Shown here: positions 1-6,922 of the stretch, one piece after another
Layout of the letters: each line of letters starts with the position of its first letter
Numbering within the stretch: the stretch's first letter is position 1
Origin: Salinicola acroporae
GTDB lineage: Bacteria > Pseudomonadota > Gammaproteobacteria > Pseudomonadales > Halomonadaceae
DNA length: 64,000 nucleotides
Direction of reading: 5' to 3'
Assembly: GCF_003206615.1 (NCBI RefSeq)
Contig: NZ_PZJW01000011.1
Location: forward strand, 62,001 to 126,000
Program-made: the position numbers and the translations under genes
Notes under the pieces: model-generated
Told to the model about the DNA's origin: nothing
Seen by the model: only the letters and a program-made list of their open reading frames with translations
Database searches by the model: none

Positions 1-73
1 AACGTGACAACCGCCATGATTCGTTTCAACGAAAAGTTGAATTTTTAACCCGTGAGGCACGAATCTCGGCGGG

Positions 74-110
74 TGAACACACCGCCCGAGCTCACGTGAA
101 GGCGGTGTTC
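74..110. repeat. Imperfect inverted repeat upstream of the ImmA gene
   Basis: GAACACaCCGCC at 75-86 and GGCGGTGTTC at 101-110 are complementary apart from one extra base, with a 14-nt loop. The repeat lies 25 bp before the chosen start of the ImmA-like gene, so it could be an operator or a leader hairpin. No cognate regulator is visible in the window to its left. Confidence 0.4.
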
Positions 111-134
111 TGTTGGTATAGGGGAGGGTTCAGC

Positions 135-650
135 ATGACGACTGAAACCGCGATTCGGACAGCACAGAAAGCGCTCGATATAGCGTGGGATGGCAAGCTG
201 CCCATCGACCCGACTGCCATCGCACGGAGCCTGCAAGTCACCAATGGCGACTCTCGTCTTGCCATCATCATGGAAGGCGACCCTTCGCTCGGGCCCCACA
301 GCGGGCAAGCCGAGTATGTTATGGCACCCGGCGGGGACTACTATCGCTGCACGTATAACAGCCGCGAAGCATCCTATCGGCAGCAGTTCACCAAGGCTCA
401 CGAGCTCGGGCACGTGCTCATGGGTCATGTGGTACCGGGTAAAAGCCCTAAACGCGATACGACGTTCAACGCGCCCGCCGGTGATTGGGATGAGGTTGAT
501 GCCAACGCCTTCGCGGCCGAGCTGCTGATGCCCAAGGACTACGTGATCCAGATGGCGAACAAGGTCACTAACATTTCCAAATTGGCCGAGATATTTGGTG
601 TCTCGCCAACCGCCATTCGATATCGCCTGCAGAACCTTGGCTTGCTCTAA
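135..650 (+). CDS. ImmA/IrrE family metallo-endopeptidase
   Basis: A 171-residue zinc protease of the ImmA/IrrE family. Members cleave Cro/CI-type repressors to relieve repression, for example ImmA of ICEBs1 and IrrE of Deinococcus. The zinc motif HELGH lies at residues 89-93, with a downstream AAELLMP segment (about 127-133) typical of the family and likely to hold the third ligand. The ATG at 135 is chosen because GGGGAGGG precedes it; an ATG at 96 in the same frame lacks such a site. It lies 26 bp before a membrane protein gene. The partner XRE repressor usually encoded next to it is not visible to the right; the candidates are the S24 repressor at 4.7-5.4 kb or a gene beyond the window edge. 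Confidence 0.85.
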   Translation: MTTETAIRTAQKALDIAWDGKLPIDPTAIARSLQVTNGDSRLAIIMEGDPSLGPHSGQAEYVMAPGGDYYRCTYNSREASYRQQFTKAHELGHVLMGHVVPGKSPKRDTTFNAPAGDWDEVDANAFAAELLMPKDYVIQMANKVTNISKLAEIFGVSPTAIRYRLQNLGLL

Positions 651-676
651 CCCGGCCATTGGCTGATAGTTGACCC

Positions 677-1165
677 ATGTCTGTAGACTTTGAAGCCAGT
701 GACAGCGCGGAGCCGGGCAAGCGAGACCCGGCGGGCGACGACTCATACGATGGCGCCCCAACGCGCCAAGGCATCGACGCGGAAGTTCTCAAGCGAAGAA
801 GGGATGGGCGCCGAATGGCGCTCGTTTCCGTCATTGGCATGGGCATTTTCATTGCGATATTTTTTGGGATCGCCACGTGCTTTGCATGGCGATTTTTTCA
901 CCTCTATCTCAAGCACCTTCAACTGGTTGGTCACCGAGGTGGGCAACCAGCGCCAGGGCTGGATGGGCTATTGCCTTTCGTCGTCCCGATGATGCCCGCG
1001 TTCTTCTTCTCTCTGCTCGGATTGGTCACGCTCATCACCTGCACCCGCTTCATCACCTCCTATGTGAACTCGACGAACGACGACTCGGACGACGCCAACC
1101 TGATCGAGCGAATCGCGCGGAGCATCGCCGGTATTCTCCGGGAGCTAAAAGGCGGCGGATCCTAG
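677..1165 (+). CDS. Hypothetical inner-membrane protein
   Basis: A 162-residue protein of unrecognised family. The N-terminal 50 residues are charged and hydrophilic, followed by two hydrophobic segments (about 55-80 and 103-130), suggesting two membrane helices with a short loop. The last 30 residues are acidic then basic. It follows the ImmA-like gene by 26 bp on the same strand, so the two are probably cotranscribed. Its stop codon overlaps, tail to tail, the stop of the truncated SRAP gene on the other strand. Function unknown; a membrane component of a stress or defence pair is only a guess. Confidence 0.6.
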   Translation: MSVDFEASDSAEPGKRDPAGDDSYDGAPTRQGIDAEVLKRRRDGRRMALVSVIGMGIFIAIFFGIATCFAWRFFHLYLKHLQLVGHRGGQPAPGLDGLLPFVVPMMPAFFFSLLGLVTLITCTRFITSYVNSTNDDSDDANLIERIARSIAGILRELKGGGS

Positions 1166-1442
1166 GCCGGATTCGCCAACCCCTCATCATCCCCCTCGCC
1201 CGGCTTGTTAACGCGGGTTGAGACGGCCCAATGCGTAAACGCCTCCGCCGGCACGTGGCGCACGAAGCGCCGGATGGTGTCGCGATCGGTGAGCGCCGGA
1301 TCGAGCCAGGGCTCGATGCTTTCATTGGTGAGAATTAGCGGCATCCGGTCGTGAACGTCCACCGCTGAACCGCGAGCGGGTTCGGTCAGTATCGCGACGA
1401 CCCGCTTGCCGTCAGTGCAATTGATGAGATCAAATCGGTGTT
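1162..1442 (-). pseudogene. SRAP/YedK (HMCES-like) peptidase, C-terminal remnant
   Basis: An open frame on the minus strand from 1442 to the TAG at 1162 encodes about 92 residues matching the C-terminal part of SOS-response-associated peptidases. The HDRMPLIL signature, a following WLDP and the closing ST-RVNKPGEGDD segment are visible. The family normally has about 200-230 residues with catalytic Cys2 at the N-terminus; that half is missing and a TGA at 1443-1445 closes the frame upstream. A GTG at 1362 could start a 66-residue peptide, but it would lack the catalytic centre. The break coincides with the shift from GC-rich to AT-rich sequence, so the AT-rich block probably replaced its 5' half. 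Confidence 0.8.
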
Positions 1443-1578
1443 TTCATAGAAGAGGATCAGCAACATTTTCTACCGTGAGTTGCATAAAGAAATGGCTGGG
1501 GTTCTTAAGATAAAGCAAGCTTCAAAAATCAATCGGAAAGCTAAGACTACATATGACATTGGCAACAATGCTAATGGA

Positions 1579-3606
1579 TCACTGCAAATAATACTCACCT
1601 TCGGCAATGAGGGCCTTCCTATAATCGTCCAGCTCGTTAAAAAATCGTATTACGTCTTGCGTCCCTTTTTCATCATAGAAAATCTCTTTAGCCCTAACAA
1701 AAACCCCTTCGGCAATATATACATGCTCAATATGCGAAGAAAGATTTTGCATCTTCAATCTCAAACTAAACGGATTATTCAAAAGAAACATAAAATCTCC
1801 AACGCAAGGCTTGCCGCAAACCCATTGGCGATAAATAACTCTCTGCTGCGAACCCAAATGTAGCGTAATTTCGTTATCTGTAAAAAACCGCGAAACTGAA
1901 GATATATCGGTGACGTATACACCCCCAAGCTGTTTGTCAAACGATAACGGCAACCCATTGACCAAGCATGGAACAATCTTTGTTATACCATGATTGGAAC
2001 CAAAATACTTTTCCAGTATTTCAGGATGCTTTTCCAATCCTGAACAAAGCCTTTGAATTTGAATAACATGTTCTTGATAATCATCTGACATATTTCTTGA
2101 TGTGATGGGACTTCTGGGTATTGCCCTGTTTTTACATTCAAACACAAAAAGATGCGCGCCCCACTTTACAGCAAGATCAAACTGGTATTCTTCGCCTCGC
2201 CGATTTTCTTTTATCTTTTTCGGTTGAAAGCCTGATTCACTAAACAGCCTGAACAACCTATTTTCCAGTGCCTCACCTTTAGCTGATAACTTTTCTTTAT
2301 TTCTACCGACATTAGAGATGACCAATTCGTGCAAAAGGGCCTCCTTTAAGGAGGGGCCATAAAGCATATATTGATCTCCAAACTTTATTAATGGAGTGTC
2401 GTATAAATCAATGGAAGTCACCCCAAAGGTAATATTTTCTAGAAACATCTTTGCAATACCTGAAGGCAAGCCCCTTTCAACAAGTAATCTCTTGAAAAAA
2501 TCCTTGTCTTTGATAGGTAGCAGTGATAAAGCCTCTTCCTCAACATAGTTTTCTCTGATGAAATCCTGTAGCGTTGCGTAGCCCTCTAACCATTGTTCTA
2601 GGGTCAACCCTAAACACTTGTTCTTTTCATCATCTAAAGACAGAGAAAGCACCCTCTCAGTGACATACCTGCTGGAAAGTCTATTGAGGAGACCTTGATC
2701 GCCCCCCCGTTTTGTTGCTGACAGGTGCTCATAAGTAGTGAAATAAACTTCATTCGCGAGCTGACGCACTCTATGTTCCGCACTGACTTCGTAATATCTC
2801 AACACTGTTGGACTTTCAATATCTAAATGCTCTCTGACATGCTCCTTGAACTCGTCAGGCACTTTTTGATTGCTATCTGAATAATTCCATGCACGACCAC
2901 AATGCCTAATATCTTTTTGCATCGTATCAAAGGCTTTCCAGGTCATTGCATTTAAATTTAGCGCGCTTATTTTTACGACCTGATTTTCATCAGGGCTCTT
3001 AAACACTCCAAAGTCAAAAGCACTACCCCTCTTCAATTGTTCGATAAACCCTGTGCTCTTTAGCACAAGAAACACAGATCCAAAAACTACAGACATTGCA
3101 GAGTCAGGATGCACCTTATTACCTAGACTATCTTCAATTAAATGCGCTGAATTCATGTCGATAACATTCGACACAGAATTCTCTTCTAGGATGTGTCTTG
3201 CCTTCCTACCGATGGCCAAATAATCTTCCGCCGCTCTGACTAATGATGCAGAAACAAGCTCGACAGCAGTCATCTCCTTGACGGCCAGAGTATCTGCGCG
3301 CCAGTTGAAGAGGTGCAAAAAGTAGGCGTTAATTATAGGAATAATGCTAATTTTTTTGCATGCGTCAACATAGGATTCAGGATGGTTGACTTTTATCTCA
3401 TGATTTAAACCATCAATAAAAGATTTAACCCATGATGTTTTTTCAAAATCACCATCTTGCACAACTAGATTTTCATTTCGTAAAACCACGTCTACAAAAC
3501 TGTCTAAACTTAACTCCCGAAGCACCTCGCCACATAGCTTTACTGACTCCTGAAGATTTTCTGATGTCGAGATTTTTTTGAACTTTTTAAGTTTACGCTT
3601 AGTCAT
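1579..3606 (-). CDS. AT-rich cargo gene: large protein with PD-(D/E)xK nuclease-like core
   Basis: A 675-residue protein with no full-length family I recognise. Residues 440-495 look like a PD-(D/E)xK nuclease core: GEALE with E448, hydrophobic stretch, D477 in FDLAV, then E490-C-K492 in FVFECK. This fits the E...D...ExK arrangement of Mrr-like and restriction-type nucleases. The N-terminal 430 residues are mostly helical-looking and charged; the C-terminal 150 residues are mixed. ATG at 3606 follows GAGAG. Base use is strikingly AT-rich compared with all other genes in the window, a sign of recent transfer. It is flanked by two broken genes inside a mobile element's immunity region, a common place for anti-phage cargo. 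The defence role is inference; a DNA-processing role is possible. Confidence 0.7.
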   Translation of the reverse strand: MTKRKLKKFKKISTSENLQESVKLCGEVLRELSLDSFVDVVLRNENLVVQDGDFEKTSWVKSFIDGLNHEIKVNHPESYVDACKKISIIPIINAYFLHLFNWRADTLAVKEMTAVELVSASLVRAAEDYLAIGRKARHILEENSVSNVIDMNSAHLIEDSLGNKVHPDSAMSVVFGSVFLVLKSTGFIEQLKRGSAFDFGVFKSPDENQVVKISALNLNAMTWKAFDTMQKDIRHCGRAWNYSDSNQKVPDEFKEHVREHLDIESPTVLRYYEVSAEHRVRQLANEVYFTTYEHLSATKRGGDQGLLNRLSSRYVTERVLSLSLDDEKNKCLGLTLEQWLEGYATLQDFIRENYVEEEALSLLPIKDKDFFKRLLVERGLPSGIAKMFLENITFGVTSIDLYDTPLIKFGDQYMLYGPSLKEALLHELVISNVGRNKEKLSAKGEALENRLFRLFSESGFQPKKIKENRRGEEYQFDLAVKWGAHLFVFECKNRAIPRSPITSRNMSDDYQEHVIQIQRLCSGLEKHPEILEKYFGSNHGITKIVPCLVNGLPLSFDKQLGGVYVTDISSVSRFFTDNEITLHLGSQQRVIYRQWVCGKPCVGDFMFLLNNPFSLRLKMQNLSSHIEHVYIAEGVFVRAKEIFYDEKGTQDVIRFFNELDDYRKALIAEGEYYLQ

Positions 3607-3648
3607 TTTCTCTCAAAACCTGCCAGGTGCACCCATAAAAAAATATTA

Positions 3649-3665
3649 ATATTTCGAAGAAATAT
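3649..3665. promoter_or_regulatory. Inverted repeat in the AT-rich upstream region of the nuclease-like gene
   Basis: ATATTTC-GAA-GAAATAT is a perfect 7-bp inverted repeat 43-59 bp before the start codon. It is embedded in A/T runs that could hold a promoter reading leftward. It may be an operator or simply AT-rich palindromic DNA. The stretch 3607-3762 contains no gene that I can support. Confidence 0.35.
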
Positions 3666-3762
3666 CCTGCCCTCACAGGCCATAGCACCTCGTGCCACAT
3701 GTGTTGCTAGATTGCGTGTAACTAATAATACCCATGTGTCGAGCCAAGCGTCTTATTTATTA

Positions 3763-3918
3763 TTATAAAAGCCTTCCCACCTTCCGCCATGCCTGCCTGA
3801 TGATTTCCACTTCCTCCGGCTGCACCAGCTTCCGCTCGTAGGCCGGATTGTCACTGATCAGTATCCACGTGCCGCTGGCGACGCACTGCACCCTCTTTGG
3901 TCGTACGAGAAAGCCCAT
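3763..3918 (-). pseudogene. S24-type repressor, C-terminal remnant
   Basis: Reading the minus strand from an ATG at 3918 to the TAA at 3763 gives about 51 residues. The segment KRVQCVASGTWILISDN, followed by PAYERKLV, is clearly related to the C-terminal end of the intact repressor 1 kb away (KRLQRLAGGAMLLISDN followed by SYYEKEMI). It retains the region of the catalytic Lys (KRVQ) but lacks the helix-turn-helix and the Ser half. It is best read as the tail of a former or alternative CI-like repressor broken by insertion of the AT-rich cargo, or by recombination between immunity modules. Expression as a short peptide cannot be excluded. Confidence 0.7.
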
Positions 3919-3931
3919 ACAGGGTATGGGC
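3913..3931 (-). terminator. Probable terminator hairpin after the small secreted protein gene
   Basis: Perfect 8-bp stem GCCCATAC/GTATGGGC with a 3-nt loop, just downstream of the minus-strand stop at 3940. On the minus strand it is followed by TTTCTCG. The T-run is short, so termination may be weak. Confidence 0.5.
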
Positions 3932-3939
3932 GTATCTTC

Positions 3940-4278
3940 TCAATCAAAGCTGAACGACTTCTTGTTGCTGGCCGCCTGACTTTCCATCTGGACACAGCTC
4001 TCGAGCAAACTATAGCTACCAGAGCCACCGACGGTGGCCACATCATCGCAACCGCCACGGATGTTGGCAGGAATCGATGACCACGCGCCTTTCAGGTGGT
4101 CGTAGGAAGACTGCTCCATCTGAATGCAGCTGTTGTAAAGCGAATTGCTGAGATCCCCCGTAATACTCGCCACCTCCGTGCAGTGGCTCTCCACATCGTA
4201 GCGAGGGATTGAATCAGCGTTGGCCGCGCCCACGACCAACGAAAGGCATAACAACCCAGGTAGAATGAGGCGCTTCAT
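3940..4278 (-). CDS. Small secreted protein with two internal repeats, unknown function
   Basis: A 112-residue protein with a clear signal peptide (MKRLILPGLLCLSLVVGAANA, cleavage after about residue 21). The mature part contains two related units of roughly 35-40 residues: HCTEVASITGDLSNSLYNSC, then IQMEQSSYDHL, against GCDDVATVGGSGSYSLLESC, then VQMESQAA. Each unit has two cysteines, suggesting one disulfide per unit in the periplasm. I recognise the pattern from uncharacterised proteobacterial secreted proteins but know no function. It lies 9 bp downstream of a small membrane protein gene in the repressor-side region of the element, so it is a candidate lysogenic-conversion gene. Confidence 0.75.
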   Translation of the reverse strand: MKRLILPGLLCLSLVVGAANADSIPRYDVESHCTEVASITGDLSNSLYNSCIQMEQSSYDHLKGAWSSIPANIRGGCDDVATVGGSGSYSLLESCVQMESQAASNKKSFSFD

Positions 4279-4287
4279 GGAATCACC

Positions 4288-4635
4288 TCATGCAATGCTT
4301 TGGACGTAGGCCGGCGGAACCTGGCCGTAATCGAAAGATTCCTTTTCCTGCTGACCACTGTTCATCGCAGCACCGAAGATTGCCAAGCCGATGAAGTAGA
4401 TGATCGGCGAGACGACCAGGCTGACGATCAGTTGGGTAATCCCCATGCCAGTACGCCCGCGCGTGATGACCACGATCGCCACGATGAATGCGACGAAATT
4501 CAATGGGCAGCCCACGAACAGGCCAATACCTGGAACGGGTAAGAGAAAGCAGATCCAAGCAACGATCAGAAGCGCCCAGACAGCTTTGACGGGAGCCGAC
4601 TTGGTCGCATCGGCGGAGGTGGTAACGTCAGACAT
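4288..4635 (-). CDS. Small membrane protein next to the repressor
   Basis: A 115-residue protein with two strong hydrophobic segments (about 16-50 and 60-88), a short basic loop between them and a polar C-terminal tail of about 25 residues. ATG at 4635 is preceded by AAGGGAAA; an upstream in-frame start at 4674 lacks a comparable site. It lies between the repressor gene and the small secreted protein gene, all on the minus strand. In temperate phages this position often holds superinfection-exclusion membrane proteins, but no family signature supports that here. Confidence 0.7.
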   Translation of the reverse strand: MSDVTTSADATKSAPVKAVWALLIVAWICFLLPVPGIGLFVGCPLNFVAFIVAIVVITRGRTGMGITQLIVSLVVSPIIYFIGLAIFGAAMNSGQQEKESFDYGQVPPAYVQSIA

Positions 4636-4740
4636 TTGATTTCCCTTGCGTAATGGCGTGGCTCTATCGGCCACTTCTTTTGCCGTTTGAATATGGAGTC
4701 TATGACTCCTAGTTATCGGCAGATCCTTGGTATTTCTAAA

Positions 4741-5406
4741 TCAAGCAATCTCCCCCATCCGCGTCCGCACGCGGCCCATCACGTGGACCTCCTGCATCCT
4801 GTCCGGGGCGATCATCTCTTTCTCGTAGTAGCTGTTGTCGCTGATTAGCAGCATCGCGCCGCCGGCCAGGCGCTGCAGACGCTTGATGCGCAGCTCGCCG
4901 CTCACCCATACCAGGAACACCCCGGCCTGGGCGAAATTGGTGTCGTTGAGGTCAATGAACACCCAGTCGTCGTCGAACAGCGTCGGCTCCATGGAGTCCC
5001 CGCGAACGCGAATGCCGGCGAGGCGGGCACCAACGAGACCCATTTGAGTCAGCGTCTCGAAGTCGATCGTGAAGGTGCCGACAACGCTTTCGTTCTCAAG
5101 CGACCGCCCAGCTCCAGCGGCGCCCTCAACATCGTAGAGAGGCACGCCAGTTCCAGCCGAAGCCCGTGACGGAGCAAAGGGGATGGCTGATGCGGACTCA
5201 CCGCCGGCGCGAATCCCAGTCAGCACGTATTGGACGTCCACCCCAACGGAAGATGCAGCCTCTAGATACTCAGCTCTAGGGCTACGCTCGCCACTTTCGT
5301 AACTTGCCTGTGCACGTTTGGACACACCACAAGCGCGCGCAAACTCCTCTTGAGAAAGAGAAATTCGCAGCCTCTCATGTTTTAGGCGCTCATGAATGTG
5401 CACCAT
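4741..5406 (-). CDS. CI-like XRE/S24 transcriptional repressor
   Basis: A 221-residue lambda CI/LexA-type repressor. The N-terminal helix-turn-helix (about residues 10-65) contains SQEEFARACGVSKRAQASYE. The C-terminal S24 domain has the serine in GDSMEPTL and the catalytic lysine in ELRIKRLQ, so RecA-stimulated autocleavage and SOS induction are expected. A TTG at 5427 is possible, but the ATG at 5406 follows AGGAAG at good spacing and is chosen. It is divergent from the early operon, with an 18-bp palindrome between the two genes. It very likely keeps the replication/excision operon silent and controls its own expression. Confidence 0.92.
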   Translation of the reverse strand: MVHIHERLKHERLRISLSQEEFARACGVSKRAQASYESGERSPRAEYLEAASSVGVDVQYVLTGIRAGGESASAIPFAPSRASAGTGVPLYDVEGAAGAGRSLENESVVGTFTIDFETLTQMGLVGARLAGIRVRGDSMEPTLFDDDWVFIDLNDTNFAQAGVFLVWVSGELRIKRLQRLAGGAMLLISDNSYYEKEMIAPDRMQEVHVMGRVRTRMGEIA

Positions 5407-5420
5407 CTTGCATTCTTCCT

Positions 5421-5449
5421 TTGACAAATGCTCGTACGAGCATTAGGTT
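5421..5449 (+). promoter_or_regulatory. Early-operon promoter with an operator palindrome in its spacer
   Basis: TTGACA at 5421-5426 is a perfect -35 box. The perfect 18-bp palindrome AATGCTCGTACGAGCATT occupies 5427-5444, nearly the whole spacer. TAGGTT at 5444-5449 is a weak -10 candidate 17 bp after the -35 box. A repressor bound to the palindrome would block RNA polymerase, as in lambda PR. The site lies between the repressor start and the first early gene. Confidence 0.7.
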
Positions 5450-5454
5450 TCTCG

Positions 5455-5486
5455 TTAATGCACAAACGTGCACAAAGGAACGTTCC
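5455..5486. promoter_or_regulatory. Possible secondary operator sites in the divergent control region
   Basis: After the main palindrome the region holds TTAATGCACAAACGTGCAC-type half-site repeats (related to AATGCTCGT) and a 10-bp palindrome GGAACGTTCC at 5477-5486. These could be weaker operators or binding sites for the small RHH proteins. The assignment is by pattern only. Confidence 0.4.
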
Positions 5487-5545
5487 AGCATCTGGCTCGG
5501 TGCGAGCTCCACAGTTGCACACAACTCCACAAAGGAGATTAACAC

Positions 5546-5743
5546 ATGAACGTGCACTCACCGGTAACGCGATCACCCAACGGTTGTAGCTGCCAAGTCA
5601 TGACCCAGATCACTCCACAAGAAAGGGATCAGCTCAAAGAAGTGGCAACGTCCGAAAGCCGCTCCCTTGCAGCGACTGTCCGGCTCCTGACTCTGCGCGG
5701 TTTGGAGTTGTACCAGAAAGAACATATCAAAGCCGTCTCCTGA
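5546..5743 (+). CDS. Small ribbon-helix-helix-like protein, first gene of early operon
   Basis: A 65-residue protein, first gene after the divergent operator. An AAGGAG site precedes the ATG by 8 bases. From about residue 20 (TQITPQERDQLKEVATSESR) the pattern of a short strand followed by two helices resembles Arc/MetJ-type ribbon-helix-helix proteins; the first 18 residues are a variable extension. First-position early genes in phages are often Cro- or Cox-like regulators, so it may act as the antirepressor-side regulator. No direct family assignment can be made. Confidence 0.65.
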   Translation: MNVHSPVTRSPNGCSCQVMTQITPQERDQLKEVATSESRSLAATVRLLTLRGLELYQKEHIKAVS

Positions 5744-5764
5744 CCCGCACAAGGAATCGTCGCC

Positions 5765-5974
5765 ATGTACCAGGACCCGAAGCGTGTTCGTCAACGCGTC
5801 ACCGTCTATCTCGATCAGTACGAGGTCGATGTCATCCAGTCGTTCGCCAACCTCTACGGTCTCTCCCGAGCCGAGGTGATGCGCTCGATGATGATGAAGG
5901 AAGCGGCCGAGCTTCTCGGTATCGGCGACGTCCGGGATACCGGTGTGGGCAGTATCAGGGCAAAAGCAGGCTGA
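5765..5974 (+). CDS. Small ribbon-helix-helix-like protein
   Basis: A 69-residue protein with the classic ribbon-helix-helix layout: strand RQRVTVYLDQYEVD (about 9-22), helix VIQSFANLYG, then LSRAEVMRSMMMKEA as the second helix. Such proteins bind DNA as dimers through the paired strands and often act as copy-control or antitoxin-like repressors. It lies 21 bp after the first early gene. AAGGAATC precedes the start. The target is unknown; the operator region upstream is a natural candidate. Confidence 0.7.
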   Translation: MYQDPKRVRQRVTVYLDQYEVDVIQSFANLYGLSRAEVMRSMMMKEAAELLGIGDVRDTGVGSIRAKAG

Positions 5975-6025
5975 CCCAAGCACCACATCCGGCACCACAT
6001 CCACCGTGCAAAACGAGACGCCCCC

Positions 6026-6214
6026 ATGCCGCAGCAGACCTTCGACATTCATGAGTTCCAGGAAGAGACGCTCGAACGGGTGCGCCAGCAGGAGGGCCTG
6101 GAAACCCGCGATCAAGCAGCGGAACTCCTCGTGAAGCGGCGTTTGCGAAGGGGTGGCTTCGAGCTCACCGGCCGAGGCCGCGCACTTTACCCAATTCAAG
6201 GAGGTTCTCGGTGA
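6026..6214 (+). CDS. Small hypothetical protein, possible third RHH-like protein
   Basis: A 62-residue protein with the helical segment HEFQEETLERVRQQEGLETR followed by a basic helix DQAAELLVKRRLRR. This resembles the helix-helix part of ribbon-helix-helix proteins, but the N-terminal strand is short. Its stop overlaps the GTG start of the next gene (GTGA), implying translational coupling. No good ribosome-binding site is seen before its own ATG, so the start is uncertain. Confidence 0.55.
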   Translation: MPQQTFDIHEFQEETLERVRQQEGLETRDQAAELLVKRRLRRGGFELTGRGRALYPIQGGSR

Positions 6215-6456
6215 GGATCTGTTGCCCGCACTGCGGCGAAGCGTCGATCACCCGCACCAGCAAGCGCCCGTCGCCGACGCTCTACGAGGTCTACGCGCAG
6301 TGCATCAATCCGGCCTGCGGCTGGGGCGGCAAGATCTATGTCGAGTTCGCCAAGACGCTGACGCTGAGCCGCGACCCGAATACAGACATTCGCATCCCCA
6401 TGGAGCCCGGCCATCGCCGCGCCTGTATGGAGCAACTGGCCGCGCTGAACGGCTGA
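6211..6456 (+). CDS. Ogr/Delta-like zinc-finger transcriptional activator
   Basis: An 81-residue protein with GTG start after AAGGAGG. The N-terminal half matches the Ogr/Delta family: CPHCG at about 5-9, an RTSKR segment, YEVYAQC, then INPACG, giving a C-x2-C...C-x4-C zinc site. In phage P2, Ogr activates late promoters; in the satellite P4, Delta activates both P4 and helper late genes. Its presence in an element without visible structural genes is consistent with a satellite that manipulates a helper, or with a decayed P2-like prophage. The C-terminal 30 residues are unlike P2 Ogr. Confidence 0.85.
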   Translation: MRICCPHCGEASITRTSKRPSPTLYEVYAQCINPACGWGGKIYVEFAKTLTLSRDPNTDIRIPMEPGHRRACMEQLAALNG

Positions 6457-6500
6457 CCGCTAACGCAACGCCCCAAAGGGCTCATCTCAGGAACGACACC

Positions 6501-6887
6501 ATGACCATCACAACGCTCTCCGCCGGCCCCCGGGCCCGGCAGCTACCCCAACTCGACCCGAAAAACGCCGCGACCGGTTATCTCCTGCGCTATTGCCGGG
6601 GGCTGAACCGCCGCGAGGCGCTCGAGAACTGCACCCATTTTCTGATGAGCGAGCACGCCATGCCGGAAGCGAAAGCGGAGCTCGCCGCGATTCACGCCAG
6701 TGCCGAGCTGGAATCGCTCAATCATGTCGCGTGGCTAGATCTCGAATCCAGCACCGAGCATGTCGTCGTGCTGCGTACCGCCGGCGGCCTACCGATCTCG
6801 TTCACCGTTGGCGACCTGCTCGCCACCCGAGAGCAAGCCCGAGACCGGGGTGCGCTTCGCGTCGTTCGCAGCCGCCCCCTGCAGTAA
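6501..6887 (+). CDS. Hypothetical early-region protein
   Basis: A 128-residue protein of unknown family. A mostly helical first half (LDPKNAATGYLLRYCRGLNR onward) is followed by an extended C-terminal half (about residues 78-128) with VVVLRTAGGLPISF. ATG at 6501 is chosen because the longer frame upstream overlaps the Ogr-like gene in another reading frame and has no support. It sits in the rightward operon, 44 bp after the Ogr-like gene and 35 bp before the next. A role in replication control is possible only by position. Confidence 0.6.
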   Translation: MTITTLSAGPRARQLPQLDPKNAATGYLLRYCRGLNRREALENCTHFLMSEHAMPEAKAELAAIHASAELESLNHVAWLDLESSTEHVVVLRTAGGLPISFTVGDLLATREQARDRGALRVVRSRPLQ

Positions 6888-6922
6888 CCCCCACGCCCCC
6901 ATTCGGAACGCGAGGTCTCACC

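Noticed and set aside
3858-4058. 66-codon minus-strand frame
   Set aside because: Out-of-frame shadow across the end of the small secreted protein gene and the hairpin; the homologous repressor remnant is in another frame.
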